From: Bacteroidota bacterium
GTDB taxonomy: Bacteria > Bacteroidota > Bacteroidia > Chitinophagales > Chitinophagaceae
Assembly (NCBI GenBank): GCA_016868775.1
Contig: VGFT01000001.1
Coordinates: 186,001-250,000, forward strand
Direction: 5' to 3'
DNA: 64,000 nucleotides
Shown here: piece by piece, positions 43,076 through 52,114 of the stretch
Layout: every line of letters begins with the position of its first letter
How positions within the stretch are numbered: position 1 is the stretch's first letter
Made by a program: the position numbers and the translations under genes
Notes under the pieces: model-generated
What the model saw: the letters and a program-made list of their open reading frames with translations, nothing else
Told to the model about the DNA's origin: nothing
Database searches by the model: none

Positions 43076-44092
43076 ATGAAACTGATCACTTTCCAAAATG
43101 AATCGCAGGAGCAGTTGGGCGTGCTGATCGATGGGCAGGTCTATGCCATGGACCAGCTTCACCCCGAACTGCCCAACAGCATGAACCTTTTTTTGAATTA
43201 TTGGGACGATTACCTGCCGGCTGCCCAGGCCGCTGAAAAAGCCATTCGGAACGGCAACCGGTTTACCGGAAGTGGAAAGCCCATCGAATCGACTGTATTG
43301 ATGGCCCCCGTGCCCTTCCCTTCTAGTTGTCGGGACGGCTATGCGTTTCGTCAACACGTAGCCGCCGCCCGCCGCAACCGAAAAGTGGATATGATTCCCG
43401 AGTTCGATCAATATCCCATTTTCTATTTTACAAACCACCACAGCATAACGGGACCGGGTCCTATCACCTGCATGCCCGACCATTTTGAAAAACTGGACTT
43501 CGAGTTGGAAGCTGCCATCGTGATTTGTCGACACGGCCGCAACATTCGGGCGGAGGAGGCAGATGCATACATCGGGGGGCTGATGATCATGAACGATTGG
43601 AGTGCCCGTCGGCTCCAAATGGAAGAAATGTTGCTGAACCTAGGGCCCGCTAAAGGAAAAGACTTTAGCACAACCCTCGGACCCTGGCTTGTGACGCTCG
43701 ATGAATTGGAACCGTATGAAGTCCCCGCCAAAGAAGGACATGTCGGCAAATCTTGGAACCTATCCATGAAATGCTGGGTAAACGGCAAACAGGTAAGCGA
43801 GGGAAATCTGGGAGATATGGATTGGACCTTTGCGGAGATCATCGAGCGGGCCTCTTACGGAGTTGATCTTTATCCCGGCGATGTGATCGGAAGCGGTACC
43901 GTTGGCACGGGTTGTTTTTTGGAATTAAACGGTACTGGAAAACTCAACGATCCCAACTACCCCGAACAATGGATTCAGCCCAACGATGTGGTCGAAATGG
44001 AAATCGACCAATTAGGTCGACTGCATAACACCGTGGTAGCCGAAGAAACGGATTGGAGTATTCTGAGCAGAAAAAAAACCGGAACCACATGA
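43076..44092 (+). CDS. Fumarylacetoacetate hydrolase family protein
   Basis: A 338-residue FAH-superfamily enzyme, cleaving C-C bonds in beta-diketo acids or hydrating keto acids in aromatic degradation. Mid-protein LDFELEAAIVI supplies metal-binding Glu residues and MIMNDWSARRLQ the Asp. C-terminal DVIGSGTVGTGC and DVVEMEIDQLGRLHNTV are standard. True FAH is ~420 residues, so this is the shorter bacterial type. TATCTTTA (43059-43066) is a 7-of-8 -7 box. Its stop overlaps the flavin reductase ATG. Confidence 0.88.
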   Translation: MKLITFQNESQEQLGVLIDGQVYAMDQLHPELPNSMNLFLNYWDDYLPAAQAAEKAIRNGNRFTGSGKPIESTVLMAPVPFPSSCRDGYAFRQHVAAARRNRKVDMIPEFDQYPIFYFTNHHSITGPGPITCMPDHFEKLDFELEAAIVICRHGRNIRAEEADAYIGGLMIMNDWSARRLQMEEMLLNLGPAKGKDFSTTLGPWLVTLDELEPYEVPAKEGHVGKSWNLSMKCWVNGKQVSEGNLGDMDWTFAEIIERASYGVDLYPGDVIGSGTVGTGCFLELNGTGKLNDPNYPEQWIQPNDVVEMEIDQLGRLHNTVVAEETDWSILSRKKTGTT

Positions 44093-44970
44093 TCCTGGAT
44101 CTCGCTTCTCTTTCGGCTGCCGAAAAACAAAACTGGCTACAACACGTCGTAGCACCCCGCCCCATCGCGCTGGCGTCCACCATCGATGCGGACGGAAACG
44201 TGAACCTGAGCCCCTTCAGCTTCTTCAACTTGTTCTCTTCCAATCCGCCGATCGTAATCTTCTCACCGGCACGAAGAGTGCGTGACAACAGCATCAAACA
44301 CACCTTACAAAACGTACAAGCCATACCGGAAGTGGTGATTCACTTGGTGACCAAAGAGATCGTTCAGCAACAATCGCTGGCCAGCTGCGAATATGAAAAA
44401 GGGGTGAATGAATTTCTCAAGGCTGGCTTTACCGAAGAGAAAGCCACCCGTGTTCGTCCCCCTATGATCAAAGAAGCCCAGGTGAAGCTGGAATGCAAGG
44501 TAAATGAGATCAAGCCGCTCGGCACTGAAGGCGGTGCAGGCAATCTTGTGATCTGTGAAGTTCTCTGTATTCACATCGATGAAAAACTGCTGGATGAAAA
44601 AGGAAAGCCCGATCAACGAAAGATCCTGCCCGTGGCCCGGATGGGCGGACACTGGTACACCGAAGTGAATGCACAAAGTCTTTTTGAAGTTGAAAAACCA
44701 AATATTCAGTTGGGGATGGGATTTGACGCACTCCCTGCCTCCATTCGTTCCAGCCCAGTACTAACCGGAAATCAACTCGCGCAGTTAGCCAACTGTACGC
44801 AAATACCCGAGATCGATCCGGCCTTTGAGGACGCCCACGTGCGACAGATCATTCAATACTACTCGATCAACCCCGAAGAAATGGAGCGGGAATTGCATCA
44901 ACATGCAGCTGCTTTACTGAACCAAAATCAAGTGGAACAAGCCTGGCAAGTGTTGCTGGCCGGGAGCTGA
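44089..44970 (+). CDS. Flavin reductase family protein
   Basis: A 293-residue FMN-binding split-barrel protein. The ATG at 44089 overlaps the FAH-family stop (ATGA). The flavin-binding region includes VAPRPIALASTIDADGNVNLSPFSFFNLFSSNPPIVIFSPA (about 19-60). A ~90-residue C-terminal extension (SPVLTGNQLAQLANC ... AAALLNQNQVEQAWQVL) goes beyond the usual flavin reductase domain. Coupling to an FAH-family gene suggests a role in aromatic ring breakdown, perhaps supplying reduced flavin (inference). Confidence 0.85.
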   Translation: MILDLASLSAAEKQNWLQHVVAPRPIALASTIDADGNVNLSPFSFFNLFSSNPPIVIFSPARRVRDNSIKHTLQNVQAIPEVVIHLVTKEIVQQQSLASCEYEKGVNEFLKAGFTEEKATRVRPPMIKEAQVKLECKVNEIKPLGTEGGAGNLVICEVLCIHIDEKLLDEKGKPDQRKILPVARMGGHWYTEVNAQSLFEVEKPNIQLGMGFDALPASIRSSPVLTGNQLAQLANCTQIPEIDPAFEDAHVRQIIQYYSINPEEMERELHQHAAALLNQNQVEQAWQVLLAGS

Positions 44971-45194
44971 TTCGTTTACACCAGTCGCATTTGACCGAAT
45001 ATCCCCATGGAAATCATAGGGTTATGAAAAATTTGAGAATCCCGGGGAAAAGGATCCGATCCGCTGCAACCCCCAAGAAATCAGGAGTTTCGGTAAAGCA
45101 AAACACACAAAAAACTATATCTTAGCGAAAATTCCGACCCGGTATGGATGGGACGGCGCCCGAACCGAAAAGCGTTATGAGTAGGTGAACCAAA

Positions 45195-45872
45195 ATGACT
45201 GTTATGAAAAGAATGTTCACACTGGCAGCCCTGTTGTTCAGTCTGCCTGTTTTCGTTGATGCCCAATCTACCCAAGTCGGTGTTTCTACGGGCGTAACTT
45301 CCTCCGACATGTACGGAGAAGTGGGCGGAAATAAAGTGGCTGGCGACAAACGGCTGGGATATGCGTTTGGTATGTTCATCAACGTCCCCATCAAGAAAAC
45401 CGCGATCAGCTTTCTGCCCAGTATCAATTACGTCCAAAAAGGGAATACACAGGTGAAGGACAACAACCGCGATCAGTGGACTGCCCTTCGCTATGCTGAG
45501 TTGCATGCAAACTTCGTGTACAACACAAACGGATCGAAAGGAAATAACTTCTTCATTGGAGGCGGCCCGTTCTTTGGCGCCAACCTGCCTTCTGCCTTTG
45601 TTTCCAAAACCATTGTTCGTGATCCGACTAAATCAGATTACTGGCTCCGCACCGAAACCAACGTGAACATTGGTAACAAGGCCAACTCCCATTACCAATT
45701 CGGCGATTACGGAATGAACGTTTTGATGGGCTATCGCCTGAAATGTGGTTGGGGCCTCTCCTTCAACTACAGTGCCGGTCTGCGCAACACAAAACCATTG
45801 GCTACTGGAGATGATTACATCAACAACCATGTGATGGGTCTGAATTTGAGCTACCTGGTCAAAAACAAATAA
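45195..45872 (+). CDS. Outer membrane beta-barrel protein (small porin-like)
   Basis: A 225-residue exported barrel. A signal peptide (about 1-23, SLPVFVDAQ) precedes amphipathic strands such as TQVGVSTGVTSSDMYG, ISFLPSINYVQKG, FFIGGGPFFGANL and GWGLSFNYSAGLRN, ending in LNLSYLVKNK. It resembles PorT-like/OMP_b-brl proteins of Bacteroidota. The ATG at 45204 is an alternative start. The 224-base upstream region has only a weak -7 box (TATCTTAG near 45117). It ends in a strong terminator, so it is monocistronic. Confidence 0.75.
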   Translation: MTVMKRMFTLAALLFSLPVFVDAQSTQVGVSTGVTSSDMYGEVGGNKVAGDKRLGYAFGMFINVPIKKTAISFLPSINYVQKGNTQVKDNNRDQWTALRYAELHANFVYNTNGSKGNNFFIGGGPFFGANLPSAFVSKTIVRDPTKSDYWLRTETNVNIGNKANSHYQFGDYGMNVLMGYRLKCGWGLSFNYSAGLRNTKPLATGDDYINNHVMGLNLSYLVKNK

Positions 45873-45894
45873 TTCGATCCTCCCGATCGATGCG

Positions 45895-45918
45895 AAAGCC
45901 TCCTTCGGGAGGCTTTTC
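45895..45918 (+). terminator. Rho-independent terminator after the small barrel gene
   Basis: AAAGCCTCC and GGAGGCTTT form a stem with a TTCG-type loop, followed by a short T-run, 23 bases after the stop. Confidence 0.75.
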
Positions 45919-45938
45919 TGTTACCAACCCCCGAACAC

Positions 45939-45946
45939 TACCTTTG
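45939..45946 (+). promoter_or_regulatory. -7 promoter box of lysS (TACCTTTG)
   Basis: Perfect TAnnTTTG match ending 16 bases before the lysS ATG, directly after the preceding terminator. Confidence 0.6.
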
Positions 45947-45962
45947 CGACTGCCATAAAACC

Positions 45963-47483
45963 ATGAACCACCCTCCATTATCCGAACAAGAACAACTTCG
46001 ACGCGAGAAACTCGCCGAACTGATCATCCTGGGCATCGATCCCTACCCCGCACCCTTGTATCCCGTCAATCGCTACTCTGCCGAGATCAAGAACCAATTC
46101 ACGGAAGAGACAAAAGAATCTTTCCATGAGGTTTGCCTGGCCGGACGCATCATGAGCGTTCGAGACATGGGAAAGGCAAATTTCGCCGTGATCCAAGATG
46201 CACAGGGACGAATTCAACTCTACATCAAACGCGATGATATTTGTCCGAGTGAGGACAAAAGCCTCTACGACATCGTCTGGAAAAAACTCATCGACATCGG
46301 CGACATCATTGGCGTGAAAGGTTACGTGTTCACCACCAAGACCGGGGAAACCTCCGTGCATGTTCGGGAACTAACCTTGCTCTGCAAATCGCTCCGCCCC
46401 CTGCCAATCGTAAAAGAAGCAGAAGGGCAAACATTCGATGCCGTAACCGATCCGGAATTCAAATACCGCCAACGCTATGCCGATCTGATCATCAACCCCG
46501 CTGTGAAGGAAACCTTTAATAAGCGAACCAAAATGATCAACGCCATTCGGGATTTTCTCAATGAGCGAGGCGCCCTGGAAGTTGACACTCCTGTACTACA
46601 ATCCATTCCCGGCGGCGCAGCGGCACGTCCATTCACCACGCATCACAACGCACTCGACATTCCCCTTTACCTGCGTATTGCCAACGAACTCTATCTGAAA
46701 CGACTGATCGTGGGCGGATTTGATTGGGTCTATGAATTCAGCCGCAACTTCCGAAACGAGGGAATGGACCGCACCCACAACCCCGAATTCACCATTCTCG
46801 AATTCTATACCGCATACAAAGATTATCTCTGGATGATGGAAACCACCGAGCAGCTGCTGGAAAAAACAGCGCTGGCCGTATGCGGGACCACTGAAATACC
46901 CCTGGGAGATAAAACTATTTCCTTCAAAGCACCCTTTGCCCGGGTCAGCATTTTTGAAGCGATCGAAAAACATACCGGCATCGATGTGAGCCGCATGGGA
47001 GAAGAACAACTTCGATCGGTCTGCAAACAATTACTCATTCCCATCGAAGACTCCATGGGAAAGGGTAAACTCATTGATGAGATCTTCGGTGCGAAATGCG
47101 AGAAAAACTACGTTCAGCCCACGTTTATCATCGACTACCCGGTAGAGATGAGTCCCCTGACCAAAAAACATCGAGAGAAAGACGGACTGGTCGAACGCTT
47201 CGAACTCATGGTAAACGGCAAAGAACTCGCCAATGCCTACTCGGAATTGAACGACCCGATCGATCAACGCGAACGCTTCGAAGAACAAGTCAAACTCATG
47301 GAACGTGGCGACGACGAAGCCATGTTCATCGACTACGATTTTCTACGCGCCCTCGAATACGGAATGCCCCCCACCTCCGGCATCGGCATCGGCATCGACC
47401 GACTCTGCATGCTGCTCACCAACAACGCCTCCATTCAGGATGTACTGCTGTTTCCGCAGTTAAGACCCGAGAACAGAGAGTAG
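45963..47483 (+). CDS. lysS: Lysine--tRNA ligase (class II)
   Basis: Charges tRNA-Lys. The 506-residue protein has an OB-fold anticodon-binding domain (about 50-155) and a class II catalytic core with motif 2 FRNEGMDRTHNPEFTILEFY (about 260-279) and motif 3 GIGIGIDRLCMLLTN near the C-terminus. Length is typical. The stop codon is the first part of the dispersed palindromic element at 47483-47567. Confidence 0.96.
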   Translation: MNHPPLSEQEQLRREKLAELIILGIDPYPAPLYPVNRYSAEIKNQFTEETKESFHEVCLAGRIMSVRDMGKANFAVIQDAQGRIQLYIKRDDICPSEDKSLYDIVWKKLIDIGDIIGVKGYVFTTKTGETSVHVRELTLLCKSLRPLPIVKEAEGQTFDAVTDPEFKYRQRYADLIINPAVKETFNKRTKMINAIRDFLNERGALEVDTPVLQSIPGGAAARPFTTHHNALDIPLYLRIANELYLKRLIVGGFDWVYEFSRNFRNEGMDRTHNPEFTILEFYTAYKDYLWMMETTEQLLEKTALAVCGTTEIPLGDKTISFKAPFARVSIFEAIEKHTGIDVSRMGEEQLRSVCKQLLIPIEDSMGKGKLIDEIFGAKCEKNYVQPTFIIDYPVEMSPLTKKHREKDGLVERFELMVNGKELANAYSELNDPIDQRERFEEQVKLMERGDDEAMFIDYDFLRALEYGMPPTSGIGIGIDRLCMLLTNNASIQDVLLFPQLRPENRE

Positions 47484-47489
47484 TTTAAG

Positions 47490-47567
47490 GAGCAGGGGTT
47501 AGGGTTTAGCACATAACATTATCGAGCACACCATCACCATTAAGGTCCTAAACTCTAAACGCTGTTC
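47490..47567. repeat. Dispersed palindromic GTTTAG-arm element, copy A
   Basis: Left arm 47490-47509 and right arm 47548-47567 (CTAAACTCTAAACGCTGTTC) are imperfect inverted repeats of 20 bases around a 38-base loop. The right arm is identical to copy B (61426-61445), and the loops agree at 33 of 38 positions. It starts within a few bases of the lysS stop. Confidence 0.75.
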
Positions 47568-47584
47568 TCTAGACCAACTGCCTA

Positions 47585-48406
47585 CTAGTCCAGGAACAAA
47601 TCCGTATACAACTGCGCGCCGGGAATCACGGAATAATGTCCCCAATCCGTAACACCCTCCTCGGTAAGTACTTGTTCGTCCACAAATAAATTTCCCGTAC
47701 AAGCGGTGGAAGGACGACGTAAAATATAATAAGCCGCATCGGCCAGGATCTCCGGGGTGCGACTCATATTTACCAGCATTTGTCCGCCTAATAAATTCCG
47801 TACCGCCGCGGTGTCAATCGTGGTTCTGGGCCAAAGGGAATTGGCGGCGATTCGGTCCTTGGCAAATTCTTTCGCCCATCCAATCGTCATCATACTCATG
47901 TTATACTTACTCATCGTATAGGCCACGTGCTTCTCAAACCACTTGGGATCGAGATTGATTGGGGGCGATAAAGTCAGAATATGAGGATTGGAAGATTTTC
48001 TCAACTGAGAAATACATGCCTTGGTCATATAAAACGTACCTCGCACATTCACATCATACATCAAATCGAACCTTTTGGCCTCTGTCTGCTCCGTTGGTGT
48101 CAACGAGATCGCGGAGGCATTATTGATCAACCCGTCGATCGTACCAAAACGAGACACCGTTTGCTCGACCACATTGGCTACTTGATCCTCAAAACGAATA
48201 TCACAAGCCACCGCCAGCGCCTTGCCACCAGCCTGCTCGATCTCCTCTGCTGCAGAAAAGATCGTGCCACCCAACTTGGGATTCTCTTCCGTGCCCTTGG
48301 CAGCTACTACAATATTGGCTCCTTCTTTGGCTAGTCGTAGCGCAATGGCTTTCCCGATGCCACGCGAAGCCCCGGATATGATGAATGTTTTTCCTGAAAT
48401 GGACAT
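47585..48406 (-). CDS. SDR family oxidoreductase (HSDL2-like)
   Basis: A 273-residue SDR with the cofactor motif SGASRGIGKA (11-20), NNASAI around 112-117, and YTMSKYNMSMMTIGWAKEF bearing the catalytic Tyr/Lys. The pattern LSPPINLDPKWF and NSLWPRTTIDTAAVRNLLGG is characteristic of the hydroxysteroid-dehydrogenase-like-2 (HSDL2) branch, linked to fatty-acid metabolism in animals. The bacterial substrate is unknown. It is 10 bases downstream of the aldo/keto reductase gene on the same strand. Confidence 0.88.
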   Translation of the reverse strand: MSISGKTFIISGASRGIGKAIALRLAKEGANIVVAAKGTEENPKLGGTIFSAAEEIEQAGGKALAVACDIRFEDQVANVVEQTVSRFGTIDGLINNASAISLTPTEQTEAKRFDLMYDVNVRGTFYMTKACISQLRKSSNPHILTLSPPINLDPKWFEKHVAYTMSKYNMSMMTIGWAKEFAKDRIAANSLWPRTTIDTAAVRNLLGGQMLVNMSRTPEILADAAYYILRRPSTACTGNLFVDEQVLTEEGVTDWGHYSVIPGAQLYTDLFLD

Positions 48407-48416
48407 AACGGCGGAT

Positions 48417-49406
48417 TTAATAGTCCGGTAAAACAGGCTTGTTATTTAGGATCTTCTCGATCTTTTCCAATACCTCTGGCGTCAGCAACGACAGCGCCTC
48501 GATCGCTTTGAGATTTTCGGTCAGCTGCTCGGCCTTGGTAGCGCCCAAAATTGCAGTGGTTACGTTCGGATTTCGGATGCACCAAGCTATGCTCAGGATG
48601 GCAGTGGTGGTACCCAATTCCTGTGCCAGATCCGACAACTGCTTAACTTTCTCAACCGCATTGTCTTTCAGACAGCGATCGCGCAGCCATTCGAACCCGG
48701 GCATGGCCAACCGACTGTCTCCGGGAATGCCTTTGTTATATTTTCCACTCAACAATCCGGAAGCCAACGGACTCCAAATCGTTGTTCCCAACCCAACCGT
48801 TTTGAACACCATCAAATATTCATTCTCAATCTTGTTGCGCTCAAAGAGATTGTATTGGGGTTGCTCCATTGTCGGACCGATCAAGTGATGCTGCTGGGCC
48901 ACCCGATGCGCCTCCAGAATCTCTACACCACTCCACTCGCTGGTTCCCCAATAAAGGATCTTACCCTGCTGGATCAACTGATGCATGGTCCAAACCACTT
49001 CTTCGATCGGTACATTTTTATCCGGACGATGACAGAAATACAGATCCAGATAATCGACCTGTAAGCGATCCAGCGCCTCGTGACAAGCTTCCACGATGTG
49101 TTTTCGGCTGAGACCGGATTGGTTGGGTTTGTTTTCTTTGCCGTGCCATCCCCAGAATACTTTGGAGGAGACCGTGTACGAGGTACGGTCCCAATTCTTT
49201 TTCTTCAGCACACGCCCCATCATCTTTTCACTTTCTCCCAACGCATATACTTCTGCGTTGTCAAAAAAATTGATGCCGTTGTCGTACGCGATCCCCATCA
49301 AGGCATCGGCAACGGAATCGTCGATCTGCTTGTGAAAACTAACCCAACTGCCAAAGGACAGAACACTTAATTGAAGGCCGGTGCGGCCCATGTAGCGATA
49401 TTCCAT
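48417..49406 (-). CDS. Aldo/keto reductase (voltage-gated K+ channel beta-subunit-like)
   Basis: A 329-residue TIM-barrel NADPH oxidoreductase. The ATG at 49406 (MEYRYMGRTGLQ) gives the normal start; the longer frame overlaps lptC. The catalytic Asp/Tyr are in FFDNAEVYALGESE, Lys in SSKVFWGW, and His in FCHRPD. ILGATKAEQLTENLKA near the C-terminus binds the cofactor. It belongs to the YghZ/Kv-beta subgroup. It may share a transcript with lptC upstream and the SDR downstream. Confidence 0.92.
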   Translation of the reverse strand: MEYRYMGRTGLQLSVLSFGSWVSFHKQIDDSVADALMGIAYDNGINFFDNAEVYALGESEKMMGRVLKKKNWDRTSYTVSSKVFWGWHGKENKPNQSGLSRKHIVEACHEALDRLQVDYLDLYFCHRPDKNVPIEEVVWTMHQLIQQGKILYWGTSEWSGVEILEAHRVAQQHHLIGPTMEQPQYNLFERNKIENEYLMVFKTVGLGTTIWSPLASGLLSGKYNKGIPGDSRLAMPGFEWLRDRCLKDNAVEKVKQLSDLAQELGTTTAILSIAWCIRNPNVTTAILGATKAEQLTENLKAIEALSLLTPEVLEKIEKILNNKPVLPDY

Positions 49407-49446
49407 AGAAAAAATGAATTGTAAAGATACCGGAAATGCGTACTGC

Positions 49447-49989
49447 TCAGAAAGGCATTCCCCCCTCATTTACCCGCATCCGACCAACCGTTTCCCGAAA
49501 GGTGACCCGAGATAAGTCCTGCGTAGCCTCCAATCCCTTGGCGGCATAGATTCGTTTGTCCGCCGCCTTGAAGGTTACAGGCGTTTCAGTCGTAAAGAGT
49601 TGTGTGTTCTGATCCCACCACAACTGCTGGGTAAGCAGGGTGTCTCCTTTGGTGGTTATAACCACCACGCTGTCACGCAAGAACACTCGATTCAGGTTTT
49701 CGTAATAGATACCGTACTTGCTGTCTAATCTAGATTCCAGCCCCCGGGCATTGTTGTAAAAATCACAATGAAGTGTGTTGGGAAACTCTGCATATACCGT
49801 GTCGGCCGATAGGCGCACCATTTTTGGAGCCAATAACTTGGCACGCAAAGTGCCCCCCTGACTCAAATAACTCTCAACGTTAGAAGCTTCCTCCCGTAAT
49901 TGAATATTTCGGGTCCAATCCGTCAACTCCTGCTCACTGTTTTCGCAGGCCAGCAACCCCAATATAAAAATCCAGTAGATCCGATGCAT
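49447..49989 (-). CDS. lptC: LPS export ABC transporter periplasmic protein LptC
   Basis: Part of the bridge that moves LPS from the inner to the outer membrane. The 180-residue protein has a lipoprotein-like signal with Cys15 (GLLACEN), which differs from the membrane-anchored E. coli LptC, and a beta-jellyroll (about 40-165: LRAKLLAPKMVRLS, YYENLNRVFLRDSVVVITTKGDTLLTQQLWWDQNTQLFTT split across strands). It sits between a barrel gene and the aldo/keto reductase, with coaX two genes upstream, a common Bacteroidota order. Confidence 0.87.
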   Translation of the reverse strand: MHRIYWIFILGLLACENSEQELTDWTRNIQLREEASNVESYLSQGGTLRAKLLAPKMVRLSADTVYAEFPNTLHCDFYNNARGLESRLDSKYGIYYENLNRVFLRDSVVVITTKGDTLLTQQLWWDQNTQLFTTETPVTFKAADKRIYAAKGLEATQDLSRVTFRETVGRMRVNEGGMPF

Positions 49990-49995
49990 GGATAA

Positions 49996-51369
49996 TCAAT
50001 CGTAACGACGCTTCGCAAACCAAATATCGCTAAGCGAAAAGCCCACCGAAAGACGAAATAGATTCTCTCGTAACAAATTCGTTTCATCCCCTCTCCGATT
50101 CACCTCAAAAGCCAAATTCAAGAAGGTAACCTGGTTGGGCGCCTGACGGCTGATGGGGATGGGAAGACCCATTCCAACGCTCAGGCCAAATTGAGAAAGA
50201 TCGTTGCGGACTTTGATATAATCGGGACCCAAGATCACTCCAAAGCGATAGGCGATGTTACTGAAATAACTTCTTTTGGGAACCGGACTCCACTGACCGC
50301 CGATGTGCAACGACCAATTGGTCCGCACCGAATCGGTCTGCCCAAAAAAACGATACCCATCCCATTGCGTTACGGAATAATCCGCTCCCAGCATCCAACC
50401 ACCCTCTTTGTTCGGGGTGGCAAATTTCTGAAGCATAAATCCAACTGTATAAGAGGAGGGCAACTTGACATTCCCCTTGATATCCCGCTGATCCAGCACA
50501 CCATCGATCCGCAGATTTCCGGCGCTTTCGTTGTAGCGGTAGGTTTCCCGTACACGGTCCTGGCGCGCATTAAGCGAGGCACCGGGGCGATAAAATCCGC
50601 CCACTGCCAGCGCCATCTTGGAGGAGAGGGGTAGACGATACTGAAATCCCGCTGTATATATTAAGTTGCTGAAATTCGTGAGCGTTTGATAATTAGCCTG
50701 TGCATACAAAACTGAATCATTGATCAAGGAACGACGGCTGGTAAAATCCTTGCGTCCGAAAAAATATCCCACCTGAACCCCGATACTTAACTTTTCTTCC
50801 AATCCTTTTCGCTCGCGCTGAAAAACATTGAACCCGGTTCCCCAGTTGGCCAAATACGTTCCTCCATCTCCTTGAAACAAGGTGATCGAACTGTCGATGT
50901 TGTTCCCGGAAATCGGATCATACAAGCGCTCGGCACGATACATGTTGTAACTCACTCGAGAAACGGGACGAATCCCAAAGCCCATCCCCCAACCCTGCCG
51001 CAAGGGCATTCCCACCTGCACATAAGAAAACAACGCATTGCTTGTCTGAAACTCATTTTGTGTGCCCGGCTCAAAAAGATTACGGCGATCTACGTTCACT
51101 CCAAAATCCGCAACGGCCCGGCCAGATGCCATACGCTTGTTCTTTTTCTCCCGAAAAGATTGAAAAGAAGAAAAAGAAGCCGGGTTGCTGAAATTCACGG
51201 AAAAATTATCGATGTAAGCAGCCGACAATCCGCCCATCCCACGAGTAAATATGTTGGTCTGCGGTACCAAGTCCCCGATCCCATAGCGAGAATAGGGCGA
51301 ATTATCCTGTCCACTGACTCCCAGATAAGTAGTCAACAGGCTGATTAACAGTAATTTACGTTGAAACAT
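49996..51369 (-). CDS. Outer membrane beta-barrel protein (FadL/PorV-like)
   Basis: A 457-residue exported protein. From ATG 51369 a signal peptide (about 1-20, YLGVSGQ) precedes SPYSRYGIGDL, GMGGLSAAY and INFSNPASFS-type text, the opening of the OmpP1/FadL-like barrels of Bacteroidota. The rest shows regular amphipathic strands. Its gene overlaps coaX by 14 bases and is 6 bases before lptC. This coaX-barrel-lptC order is conserved in the phylum, so an envelope role linked to LPS is plausible but unproven. Confidence 0.75.
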   Translation of the reverse strand: MFQRKLLLISLLTTYLGVSGQDNSPYSRYGIGDLVPQTNIFTRGMGGLSAAYIDNFSVNFSNPASFSSFQSFREKKNKRMASGRAVADFGVNVDRRNLFEPGTQNEFQTSNALFSYVQVGMPLRQGWGMGFGIRPVSRVSYNMYRAERLYDPISGNNIDSSITLFQGDGGTYLANWGTGFNVFQRERKGLEEKLSIGVQVGYFFGRKDFTSRRSLINDSVLYAQANYQTLTNFSNLIYTAGFQYRLPLSSKMALAVGGFYRPGASLNARQDRVRETYRYNESAGNLRIDGVLDQRDIKGNVKLPSSYTVGFMLQKFATPNKEGGWMLGADYSVTQWDGYRFFGQTDSVRTNWSLHIGGQWSPVPKRSYFSNIAYRFGVILGPDYIKVRNDLSQFGLSVGMGLPIPISRQAPNQVTFLNLAFEVNRRGDETNLLRENLFRLSVGFSLSDIWFAKRRYD

Positions 51370-52099
51370 GCGAGTTAAGGTTGTGTGCAGCGATGGCATA
51401 AAGTCCCTTGAACAAAAAGTCAGGGTCGGCAAATATCTCGCTTTTCAGGTGGGACACCAAATAGGGCAGATCACCCCCGGTTAAGACCGCGTTAAAGTTC
51501 CCGTACCGCTCACGGTACGATTCAATGAACCCATCGATCTCGTGCGCCATTCCGAGTGCCGTTCCAGAGAGCATGTTGGTCTCCGTATCATAACCCACCA
51601 GCGGAACATCGGTCTTCGGTTCGATCAGCGGAAGCAACGCCGTTTGTTGATGCATGGCCTTTAGACGCATGGAGAGTCCGGCTGATATACCACCCCCCAA
51701 AAAAGCGTGATCGCGGTTGATAAAATTATAAGTGATGCAAGTACCCAGCGCAATGATGAGATTGTTTTGGCGGGGATAAAAATGAACGGCTGCTGAGCAA
51801 AGGGCCAATCGGTCGGCGCCAATGCTTTCCGGCTTACCAACGGGCGTGGTGAAATTCAAGCGGGTGTGATGACTGAGCAAATGAAAGCGGGTACGATGCT
51901 CCAGCATATCCGGGAGGGTGGCTTCGTGCTCGATCACGGAGGACAGGATACAACGGCCGGGGTTCCACTCTCGTAAAAGATGCTCCACCGTTTCGGTATG
52001 AGTATCCGGAAGTACACGCACCTCTTTTAACTCGGCCGCTTCGAATAAGGCTACCTTTTGGCGGGAATTCCCAAAGTCAAGACAAAGCGTGCGTTCCAT
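51356..52099 (-). CDS. coaX: Type III pantothenate kinase
   Basis: First step of coenzyme A synthesis. The 247-residue ASKHA-fold kinase starts MERTLCLDFGNSRQK with Asp8 in the phosphate-binding region. ESIGADRLALCSAA, IIALGTCITYNFI and VLTGGDLPYL follow in the expected order. The ATG at 52099 is preferred over the TTG-like upstream starts and the in-frame ATG at 52108, because the MERTLCLDFGN start matches the family. It is convergent with nothing and tightly packed between the LON-domain and barrel genes. Confidence 0.92.
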   Translation of the reverse strand: MERTLCLDFGNSRQKVALFEAAELKEVRVLPDTHTETVEHLLREWNPGRCILSSVIEHEATLPDMLEHRTRFHLLSHHTRLNFTTPVGKPESIGADRLALCSAAVHFYPRQNNLIIALGTCITYNFINRDHAFLGGGISAGLSMRLKAMHQQTALLPLIEPKTDVPLVGYDTETNMLSGTALGMAHEIDGFIESYRERYGNFNAVLTGGDLPYLVSHLKSEIFADPDFLFKGLYAIAAHNLNSHVST

Positions 52100-52114
52100 C
52101 AACAGCAAATTAAC

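Noticed and set aside
44971-45194. Riboswitch upstream of the small barrel gene
   Set aside because: The 224-base region has no aptamer core I recognise and no clear terminator/antiterminator pair; only a weak -7 box is seen.
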